The notes below the pieces were generated by a model. It did no database searches, had not been told where the DNA came from, and was given only the letters and a program-made list of their open reading frames with translations. The position numbers and the translations under genes were made by a program. Below, piece after piece: positions 17,346-24,166 of a stretch of 64,000 nucleotides of DNA. The DNA is from Thalassovita mediterranea (GTDB taxonomy: Bacteria > Pseudomonadota > Alphaproteobacteria > Rhodobacterales > Rhodobacteraceae), in NCBI RefSeq assembly GCF_001458435.1, contig NZ_CYSF01000006.1, forward strand, positions 620,001 to 684,000. The letters are read 5' to 3'. Within the stretch, counting starts at the first letter, position 1. The number at the start of each line of letters is the position of its first letter.

Positions 17346-18659
17346 ATGAACCGCGCCCAGCTGACCAGTTCGAAAACCAAGAGCAACAACGAAAACCCCG
17401 ATCCGTTTTATACTCACCCTGTATTCAAACAGATTCTGTCACCGGTAGTAGAACCAGCAACAGATGCCACGGAAGCCAAGGTTGATCAGCTGTTAGAGGG
17501 TCTGGGATGTCTAAAGGATAGGCCCTCAACTAACGCAAAATTGCGAGTGTTGCTGTCTAGCTTCCTGTTACAGGCCCAGCGCCTACAGGATCGAATAGAC
17601 CTTAAGGGTGGTAGTTTATTGATAGGCTGGCCGCACAATGAAGCCTATTGGCGGATACGCTCTAAGGTGGGCTACAAGGTGGCTAAGCAGCTCAGAGAGG
17701 CGATGATCGAACACGGATGGATTACTCACACGATACAGGCTGAGAGGGATGTCTATAACGGCACAGGGAATGCACATGGGTATCTTATCGCGGATGAAGT
17801 CCCAGCTAAAGCTAGAGGGCTTGAGTTCCAATCTAACGACAGCCTGATCTATGCCACCAAAGTAAAGGACAGTAACAAAAAGACTGTCGACAGCGTGGTT
17901 GATAACCGCACCAAGGCTTTATGGTCTCTCTGGAAGTCATCACCACTAACGTATGGTGATCTAAAGATGTGGACGGCTCAGAGATCATTCAGCGATGAGG
18001 CTTTGACCAAAGGTGGCAGGTTCTATGGGCCTTGGACATCGATGAAGCCGCAGTATCGGTTGCATTGCACGATAGATGACCAGCCTGTTGCCGAGGTAGA
18101 TGTCAGCGGGATGTATCTCACGTTGCTATTTGCGATATCTGGTAAGTCGCCATTCCAAGACAAGTTCGCTGACCCGTATCAAATACCTGATCTGGATGGC
18201 ATCACTAGGAAAGAGATCAAGGCTGTTATCCTCTCAGCTATTGGCGGTGGTACGACCCATCAAACCCAACCAACCAAGATGATCAAAGATGCTGGTATTG
18301 ACCAAGACAGGCTGACCGAAATCCGCCGTGCTATAATCCCAGCTTACGAATGCTTGGATGCCCTCTGGAAAAGGGGAGCACCGAGAGAGTTCTACAGCGA
18401 GAACCTAGCCGTGCATGAGACCGAGATCATGATGCGGGTGGTCGAGACGCTACAGCAGCCAATCTTTATTCTGCACGACTGTCTGATCTGTCAGAGGGAT
18501 GTCGCCAAGGATGTTGGGTTGGCTCTTCAGGATACGTTTTTAAGCTACTGTCAGGAGAACGGCTGGACGCCCACCAAACCAGCTTTCACCATTGAGTATT
18601 TGGCTGGAGATGCAGTCGATGAAGAGGTGGTGGAAGGCTGTTTCAATCCATATAAATAA
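17346..18659 (+). CDS. divergent family A DNA polymerase-like protein of the island
   Basis: 437 residues from ATG 17346; a TTG at 17328 with GGAG overlapping is the alternative start. I do not know a named family, but three blocks look like polymerase A motifs in order: EVDVSGMYLTLLF (Asp252; like motif A), TRKEIKAVILSAIGGG (about 287-302; like motif B with its Arg/Lys and Gly), and FILHDCLIC (His377-Asp378; like motif C HDE). GGRFYGPW precedes motif A, as in similar mobile-element proteins. No exonuclease domain is evident. The N-terminal 150 residues look like a helical DNA-binding region. It may copy or repair the element, or act as a primase-like protein. Confidence in coding is high, in function moderate. 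Confidence 0.6.
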   Translation: MNRAQLTSSKTKSNNENPDPFYTHPVFKQILSPVVEPATDATEAKVDQLLEGLGCLKDRPSTNAKLRVLLSSFLLQAQRLQDRIDLKGGSLLIGWPHNEAYWRIRSKVGYKVAKQLREAMIEHGWITHTIQAERDVYNGTGNAHGYLIADEVPAKARGLEFQSNDSLIYATKVKDSNKKTVDSVVDNRTKALWSLWKSSPLTYGDLKMWTAQRSFSDEALTKGGRFYGPWTSMKPQYRLHCTIDDQPVAEVDVSGMYLTLLFAISGKSPFQDKFADPYQIPDLDGITRKEIKAVILSAIGGGTTHQTQPTKMIKDAGIDQDRLTEIRRAIIPAYECLDALWKRGAPREFYSENLAVHETEIMMRVVETLQQPIFILHDCLICQRDVAKDVGLALQDTFLSYCQENGWTPTKPAFTIEYLAGDAVDEEVVEGCFNPYK

Positions 18660-19020
18660 GGTCTTTTAGAGAAAAGGCTTGCTATACCCCCTAATGGTCC
18701 CCCCCCCTAGGTATTAATCCCTCATAGTAATATACTCATAATAATTATCTTACATGAGTATTCGAAAGATAACTCTGACTGTCATCTGGTTCAGTTATTC
18801 AGGATTAGGACCAAGAGGTTGAGAACCAATCAGGGATAGCTCTCTAGGCTGAAATTCCTATCGGGGCATCTGTAGCAGCATGGGTGGTTTGATAGGGGTC
18901 GCTCTCTCTTGTTCCGAACGCACACTTTCCAGACGTGCGACTTCGACCACCTCACAAGCAGAACAGTTGACTGTTAATCAATTGGTCGTAGGTTTGATTG
19001 GCACCTATCTCATCAAGTAA
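18660..19020. other. non-coding AT-rich stretch with a palindrome
   Basis: 361 bp with no gene seen. Holds a run of nine C (near 18703-18711), an AT-rich block, and an 8 bp inverted repeat ATACTCAT / ATGAGTAT at 18732-18761. Its place after the polymerase-like gene would fit a replication or regulatory site, but nothing proves it. Confidence 0.4.
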
Positions 19021-19293
19021 TTAGTCAATATTGTTTGTTTCATCAAAACAAGTTTGTGCCCTAATCATTTGGTCACCAGAAAACGTTCTATCTAGCCCCA
19101 CTGAACAATAATAAAGCTTTTGATCATAGCGAATAACAAGCTCGAACCCCGCGTTTGGCTTTAAAAAGGCACGAGAGCCTATCACCTCCCCTAAAATTAT
19201 AATCTCTCTGGATTCTTCATCATCGATCTCGGCAGCAAAAGCTGAAGTTGAAATTGATAAGTAAGTAATCAGTGATAAAACGAGTAATTTCAT
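19021..19293 (-). CDS. small secreted hypothetical protein
   Basis: 90 residues from the ATG at 19291-19293. A clear signal peptide (MKLLVLSLITYLSISTSAFA, cut before AEIDDEE) sends it to the periplasm. The remainder has two Cys (YYCSVGLD, RAQTCFDE) that could pair. A longer reading frame upstream exists but breaks the signal peptide. I recognise no family. It lies alone between the palindromic region and the recombinase on the opposite strand. Confidence 0.55.
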   Translation of the reverse strand: MKLLVLSLITYLSISTSAFAAEIDDEESREIIILGEVIGSRAFLKPNAGFELVIRYDQKLYYCSVGLDRTFSGDQMIRAQTCFDETNNID

Positions 19294-19419
19294 TGAGATT
19301 TTGCAGCCTTCTAAATGCCTTGAATGATTGCGGGGAAAAATACGGCTTAAGCCAGAAAGTTTCAATCGTATAGATCATCGATACTGAGGCGTCACATCAG
19401 GGTGTAGCCTAGTGACGCT

Positions 19420-19508
19420 GTTACCGTGTTACCGGTTTTGGGGTAACATATGACTCATTTTACTTCCTGTTGTTACCGAATCATTGTAGTCTAGTGTCAG
19501 ATGTTACC
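19420..19508. repeat. cluster of five GTTACC boxes before the serine recombinase
   Basis: GTTACC at 19420, 19428, 19472 and 19503 and its complement GGTAAC at 19442. The second and third form a perfect inverted repeat (19428-19447). The last box is 14 bp before the recombinase ATG, so the cluster is well placed as a res-type recombination site or an autorepression operator. Confidence 0.6.
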
Positions 19509-19521
19509 AATGGAGAATGTT

Positions 19522-20064
19522 ATGGCTACTATCGGATATCGTCGCGTCAGTTCAGAAGGTCAGAACCTTGATCGCCAAGACTTGGGTGAACTGGATAAGG
19601 TGTTTGAGGAAAAGCTCTCAGGCAAGTCCGCCAAGGACCGCCCAGCACTTCAAGCAATGATCGACTATGCCCGCGAAGGCGATAGCGTGGTTGTCTATTC
19701 AATCGACCGGCTTGCCCGTGACTTGCGCGACCTTCAGGACATTATCAGCACTCTGAACGACAAGGGTGTAGAGATTACCTTCAAGACTGAGCATCTGACC
19801 TTCAGCGCAGATGCAGATGATGCCTTTGCCAAGCTACAGCTTCAGATGATGGGGGCTTTTGCTGAATTTGAGCGTAATATCATCAGGCGCAGGCAGGCAG
19901 AGGGCATCGCAAAGGCAAAGGCGCAGGGTAAATTCAAAGGTGGTAAGCGCAGGATTAACCGCGACAAGGTTCAGCAGCTTCGCGATGATGGTCTCAGCAC
20001 CTACAAGATCGCAGAAGAGATGGGTATCAGCCGCATGAGTGTCCACCGCATCCTAAATGGGTAA
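19522..20064 (+). CDS. serine recombinase (resolvase/invertase family)
   Basis: 180 residues from the ATG at 19522 (MATIGYRRVSSEGQN), preceded by GGAG; the upstream ATG at 19501 overlaps the GTTACC boxes. The catalytic Ser is Ser10 in the YxRVS motif. YSIDRLARD and the arginine-rich EFERNIIRRRQAEGIAKAK helix complete the catalytic domain, and the C-terminal DGLSTYKIAEEMGISRMSVH is the helix-turn-helix. Length is normal for Tn3/Hin-type enzymes. It could resolve dimers of the excised element or invert a segment. It is intact, unlike the resolvase remnant at 14.2 kb. Confidence 0.9.
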   Translation: MATIGYRRVSSEGQNLDRQDLGELDKVFEEKLSGKSAKDRPALQAMIDYAREGDSVVVYSIDRLARDLRDLQDIISTLNDKGVEITFKTEHLTFSADADDAFAKLQLQMMGAFAEFERNIIRRRQAEGIAKAKAQGKFKGGKRRINRDKVQQLRDDGLSTYKIAEEMGISRMSVHRILNG

Positions 20065-20220
20065 ACCCTACTGACATACCGGCTTAGAGGCAAGCTTAGG
20101 TTGGGACCCCTAGAATTCTGAGGATACAACTTTGTAGCCGGCTGTTTTCATCTGGGAATCCAAAAGAACGTTTTTCGTTGCAGGGCGAATCCTTCGTCCC
20201 TTCACTTGGGGGAATTTGTG

Positions 20221-20260
20221 AAGATATTCATCTAGATGATCGCCGCGCTATTTTCCCCAT
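20221..20260. repeat. left copy of a repeat flanking the envelope/nuclease cassette
   Basis: The last 27 bp (AGATGATCGCC then GCGCTATTTTCCCCAT) match 25759-25785 at 23 of 27 positions, in the same orientation; the AT-rich ATATTCA before it is also shared after a 3 bp gap. The two copies bracket the four-gene block 20390-25644. Confidence 0.55.
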
Positions 20261-20345
20261 GACGCCTTTCCAGATAAATTTCAGCAACTTGCGTAAGGTG
20301 AAGCTGCACTAAAAAATATGGGTCCAGCTCCAGTTCTATCGGCTG
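20235..20345 (-). pseudogene. start-less 37-codon reading frame after the nuclease fusion gene
   Basis: Between stops at 20346-20348 and 20232-20234 the minus strand encodes a protein-like segment containing ELDPYFLVQLHLTQVAEIYL and ERRHGENS. It has no ATG and no ribosome site; GTG at 20307-20309 is the only candidate start. Amphipathic, helix-like composition suggests the C-terminal end of a lost gene. Part of it coincides with the cassette-flanking repeat, so the repeat may be a scrap of this gene. Confidence 0.4.
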
Positions 20346-20389
20346 TTATTCATAGCGAAGTAAGGTCCGATTATAGTTCGTGCTTTCCA

Positions 20390-22195
20390 TTACTTGCATA
20401 CATTTTCTTGTAACCTGTTAAAATTGCCCTCCTCCTCATGTAACAATATGATTTTGTAGGTTGATACTACTCGCCGAAAACGCGTCACATACTGGCATTG
20501 GTAGCTAGGAAGTGGGGGTAGCCAGTTCAGTGGTCCATTAGCCCCTTTCTCGCGGTTTGCCCCTCGGTCAACAACCATTAGGTTGGCCTTATCGTTTGCA
20601 AAAGCCTCTCGTTTTTCAGCGGTCCAAGAATGAGCGCCCCGATCCCAGGCCCATTTCAGCGGCACCAAGTGATCAACGTCAACCTCGCGAGCATCCGTAA
20701 AGGTCTTTCCAGTGTAAGGATCATACCACTTACCTCGAACAACGGTGCAGTTGTTGCGAGCCAAAATTGTCGCGCCTGTAGACAGCTCTTGCAGAAGCTC
20801 TTGTCGGGTGTTTTGGCAGTCGTTATCAAAATCTGCCCATCCGCCGAATAGAGATCTGTCATAGCGGGCTATCTTGGCTTCCGCCTCGATCTCTTCCAGA
20901 AGAGACTGCCGGTTGGGTGTCGCGCTGAACACAACTCTGCGGGATGCTGCACGATCCTCTTCCCCATTTGCCAAGACGGGGCGCACTGATGAGTACCCGA
21001 CCGCGATCAGGTGTTTGCGTGACCAATCCAGCAGATCGGGGTCCTTCACGTAATAAAGGCACGATCTCAATACCGCCTGAGACCTCAGTTGGCTCAAGTT
21101 AAGATTTCCCAGATATGCCGCGCGCGGTGACGATCCGGACCGCCACTCTGATGACGCGTGGCCTTCAATCTTCACTTCAGAAATGTCGACGCCTGACTGC
21201 TTCAATGTTGACAGCCACGGCTGACACGCTTGGGCCAAGAATTGTTTGAGACTAGGTCTGATCGTAGCGCTACCCTGCTGGAACAGAACGCCGTCCGGCA
21301 GGATAATGGCGCCGGTATCATCGATGTGCCCCCCCATACTAGAGACGATGCCGCCGAGCTCAGATCGTAGGGTGCCGACCAAAGCGGCCTCCTGCGCCTC
21401 GGCGTCTCTAATCTTTTCAGAGATTCCCTCTAAGCTCTGACCAGCTTTCTCTAGATCTTCAAGAGCAGCAGCGGTCGCGATCAATTCTTCAACGGATTTA
21501 CCGCTAGCCGCCAATGACTCAAGGATTTGGGCTGTCTTCAAAATCTCATTTAGGTCATGACCGGCTTCATTTACCGCATCGATTGCGTCAGAAGCCGCCA
21601 GAATGTCATCCATCGATTTGCCGGAGTTTTCCAGAGATTCGATTATCTGTGCCGTCTGCAAGAGTTCCTCGACAGACTTCCCACTCTTATCGATAAGTTC
21701 GGATACCTGACTTGACGCGATCAGCTCCTCCACAGACTTCCCTGCATCGACAAGGTCCTCCAGGATCGCCATCTCACTCAGCATGTCTTTGGCCTTATCA
21801 GCCTCGACCATGTCCGCCAAATCACGCTGCATGTCTTCGGGAAGCTTCTGGGCCGCATCTATAAGACGTAGAACCTCATCCTGATCTACAAAACGCCACT
21901 TATCTTTTGGGTTCTCAACAGAAGCCGGAGTTGCGAAATCGACCCCCTGCTCCTTCAAATGAATGAATGCTTCGATGGAGCCATCTTGCGCCGACACTAG
22001 TACGGTCTGCCTCTGCTCATATGTCAGCTCTTTGAAAGCCACTACTTCTGGCGTGTTTTGCTTCTCCACTTCCCATTGCCAAAATGCAAACAATAGCAGA
22101 AGTGCAAAGGCAATCAGAATGAAAGCCTCAGCAATGGTCAGCCCCATAATGGCGCCACGGCGATAATTCCGATCAGAGTGTTGAACGTCAGACAT
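20390..22195 (-). CDS. MotB/ZorB-like OmpA-domain protein fused to a periplasmic HNH nuclease
   Basis: 601 residues. Layout: short cytoplasmic N-terminus with Arg12-Arg13; one membrane helix (about 16-39, GLTIAEAFILIAFALLLLF) containing an acidic Glu23; a helical stalk with six exact 20-residue repeats (about 144-263; GKSVEELI-type, Gly-Lys-Ser at 152, 172, 192, 232); an OmpA/MotB peptidoglycan-binding domain (about 296-425; FQQGSATIRPS, IEGHAS, LSQLRSQAVL, EDRAASRRVVF); and a DUF1524/HNH-type nuclease domain (about 444-601) with GGWADFDNDCQNTRQE, EVDVDHLVPLKWAW (His509), FANDKANLMVVD and NREKG. The inside-positive rule puts everything after residue 40 in the periplasm, including the nuclease. 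The ATG overlaps the stop of the channel gene (TAATG). I know stator-plus-effector systems (Zorya), but not this fusion; function in anti-phage defence is inference. Confidence 0.82.
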   Translation of the reverse strand: MSDVQHSDRNYRRGAIMGLTIAEAFILIAFALLLLFAFWQWEVEKQNTPEVVAFKELTYEQRQTVLVSAQDGSIEAFIHLKEQGVDFATPASVENPKDKWRFVDQDEVLRLIDAAQKLPEDMQRDLADMVEADKAKDMLSEMAILEDLVDAGKSVEELIASSQVSELIDKSGKSVEELLQTAQIIESLENSGKSMDDILAASDAIDAVNEAGHDLNEILKTAQILESLAASGKSVEELIATAAALEDLEKAGQSLEGISEKIRDAEAQEAALVGTLRSELGGIVSSMGGHIDDTGAIILPDGVLFQQGSATIRPSLKQFLAQACQPWLSTLKQSGVDISEVKIEGHASSEWRSGSSPRAAYLGNLNLSQLRSQAVLRSCLYYVKDPDLLDWSRKHLIAVGYSSVRPVLANGEEDRAASRRVVFSATPNRQSLLEEIEAEAKIARYDRSLFGGWADFDNDCQNTRQELLQELSTGATILARNNCTVVRGKWYDPYTGKTFTDAREVDVDHLVPLKWAWDRGAHSWTAEKREAFANDKANLMVVDRGANREKGANGPLNWLPPLPSYQCQYVTRFRRVVSTYKIILLHEEEGNFNRLQENVCK

Positions 22196-23331
22196 TAGGT
22201 CTCAGACTTTGTATTGTTCCACGGACCAGAAGGACGTTTGACAGTTAACGGCTTATCTATAACCGACTGGAGGCTTTCTAGGGTATCCAAAGGCGGGGCA
22301 ACGCCAGCCTCAAAGGGCGCATCCGCTGGAAGTCCATCGGTAGAGAAGCTTGGAAGCGCATCCAAACGTTCTTTTAGTGCGTCAAGCGCCGGGCCCATCC
22401 GTTTCGACATGGCATCCGCAGATCGCCTGGTGACCTTGATGTGTTCCAACATAGCTTCGGTGTGATTTTTGACCTGGGTCTCTGCGGAGGCCAATTCGGC
22501 GTTGAGCTGTTTTCGGCGTGCCGCCAGCTCCTCATAGGACTCAGTTTCCTGTTCGTTAAGGAGGTTTTTGAGGGCCTTAATGTCGGCTACCAATTCCTGA
22601 ATTGCCTTCTGAGACTCTTTGTTGGATTCCACCATTGACGCCGTGATTTCGCCAATCGCCTTTTTAGACACCTCAGTAAAGGCTGTCTCTATATTCTTGG
22701 AAAGCTGATCCGCCGCAGCTTGAAGGGCTGCCTGATGGTCTTCCACGAAGCTCTCTGTCGATTCGCGAAGGCGCTTGTCGCGTTCGGCTGCATATTGAAT
22801 TGATTCCGTGGAGAATGCCTTCATCTGCGACAGCACTCCTGAGAGGTTCTTGCGGAAAGCACCGTAGGACTTATTGAGATCAGAGCGAACAGCTCTGTCC
22901 TTGGCGACGAAATCCGGGCGCATCTGCATCATCAGGACGCGCAAAAACACTCCAAAAATTGTAGATGACAACGCCACACCGAAACCGGAAATCACTTCCG
23001 GTATATCTACCGGTTTCCCACCTGTCTTTGATGGGTCAGCCATTTGATAAAGGGTGAAGGAAAGGCTTGCCAATGTGAATAAAAATCCCAAGTAATAGCA
23101 GTTGTCCCCAATAGCCTCCGGCTCAATCTGAACCCGGCCTCCAGCCCATGCGACAAGCGCATAGGAAACTAAGACAATTGCAGAGAAACCTGCTGCAAGA
23201 AATGGATGGGCCCCAGCGAGTTTCAGTATGATCCCGCCAACGATCCCAACGCCGAAAGCAATAATAAAGGCAGCCCTGTCTAGATTCTCCCGAGGGCTGA
23301 CGGCATGCATCTTTTTGTCTCGAATGGCCAT
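22195..23331 (-). CDS. MotA/TolQ/ZorA-like membrane channel protein with coiled-coil tail
   Basis: 378 residues from ATG 23329-23331, which is 1 nt after the upstream stop and preceded by GGGAG; a longer frame to 23385 overlaps that gene and is unlikely. Four membrane helices (about 20-40, 43-63, 77-96, 113-135). The last one, with SGFGVALSSTIFGVFLRVL, resembles the pore helix of MotA/TolQ/ExbB/ZorA channels. Residues about 140-330 form a long cytoplasmic coiled coil, as in ZorA tails. It should pair with the OmpA-HNH protein as channel and anchor. Similarity to ZorA is at pattern level; a profile search would settle it. Confidence 0.65.
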   Translation of the reverse strand: MAIRDKKMHAVSPRENLDRAAFIIAFGVGIVGGIILKLAGAHPFLAAGFSAIVLVSYALVAWAGGRVQIEPEAIGDNCYYLGFLFTLASLSFTLYQMADPSKTGGKPVDIPEVISGFGVALSSTIFGVFLRVLMMQMRPDFVAKDRAVRSDLNKSYGAFRKNLSGVLSQMKAFSTESIQYAAERDKRLRESTESFVEDHQAALQAAADQLSKNIETAFTEVSKKAIGEITASMVESNKESQKAIQELVADIKALKNLLNEQETESYEELAARRKQLNAELASAETQVKNHTEAMLEHIKVTRRSADAMSKRMGPALDALKERLDALPSFSTDGLPADAPFEAGVAPPLDTLESLQSVIDKPLTVKRPSGPWNNTKSET

Positions 23332-23332
23332 G

Positions 23333-24166
23333 TTACAGATCTCCCAGAGAGCTGACAGATGGAGGCCGGCTTCCCTGTTTGTCAAAATAGCGGGTCCAGA
23401 AGCCTTCGGTGATCTCGTTGGATGGCGTTCTTCCTGAACGAGGGATACGCAAGATTTCTATGGTGACGCCGGCCAAGTTACCAGCCATACGCCTCTCCCC
23501 ATTTTTCTCGACAAAGTAATCCCATCCCTGACCACGATAAAAACTCAGATTATCGCTGTGTTGCAGCATATCAGACACAATGATGATCTTACGGTGGCCT
23601 CTGGCTTGAGTGAAACTCGGTGTTGTAGAAACCAATGACTGGAGAGCTTCCATAATCGGAGACTGGTTTTCAGAAGCGCCGGTCAACATAGCTTGCAATG
23701 TAGACTGAATGGGCGCCGTGAATTCACGGTCGTAACGTGCCGCGATAATTGCCGGGTTTTCGTAGAGACCGTTGGCATCTTGTCCAGATGCCGGCTTACA
23801 TTTGGCAAACATCGCACCCCAGCGTGAAGGGTCTTCACTAACGATCCCCAGCGCAATCATAGTGTCCACAGAAGAGCCGGACACTTCATTTGCGATAATT
23901 GTCTTGAGACGCGCTTGCTGGGTTGCACTCAGGGGGTCCGTCAGGTCCAACAGGACGGACGTGACATTTTGTGGACCACCCGAATGACATAAGGTGACTT
24001 CATCAATTTTGCCCTTCGCAATTAAATTCTGTGCGACAACCGCCACTCCCACGACCAGTCCCAGACAGCCTATGATGGTGATAATCCACAGCACATTGTT
24101 GTTGGACTGCCTGCCGCGTCCGCCAGAACGACGCGAAGGCTTGCGACGGGTACGGCGTTTTGCCAT
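23333..24166 (-). CDS. membrane-anchored VWA-like periplasmic protein
   Basis: 277 residues from ATG 24164-24166, which overlaps the upstream stop as TGATG; a TTG one codon earlier is less likely. A very basic start (MAKRRTRRKPSRRSGGRGR) is followed by one helix (about 25-47), giving a periplasmic domain. That domain alternates strands and helices like a von Willebrand A fold: VTSVLLDLTDPLS at strand 1 (a degenerate MIDAS DxTxxxS), SPIMEALQSL, and HRKIIIVSDMLQHSD. It may bind a metal or partner protein. Tight coupling on both sides indicates that it is a structural part of the same complex. The exact family is not recognised. Confidence 0.65.
   Translation of the reverse strand: MAKRRTRRKPSRRSGGRGRQSNNNVLWIITIIGCLGLVVGVAVVAQNLIAKGKIDEVTLCHSGGPQNVTSVLLDLTDPLSATQQARLKTIIANEVSGSSVDTMIALGIVSEDPSRWGAMFAKCKPASGQDANGLYENPAIIAARYDREFTAPIQSTLQAMLTGASENQSPIMEALQSLVSTTPSFTQARGHRKIIIVSDMLQHSDNLSFYRGQGWDYFVEKNGERRMAGNLAGVTIEILRIPRSGRTPSNEITEGFWTRYFDKQGSRPPSVSSLGDL

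Noticed and set aside
18880-18895. A further GGGTGGT-type arm repeat inside the island
   Set aside because: Single copy, far from either end, probably chance.
23332-23385. Longer start for the channel gene at 23385
   Set aside because: It would overlap the upstream gene by 53 nt; the ATG at 23331 follows the stop by 1 nt and has GGGAG at the right distance.
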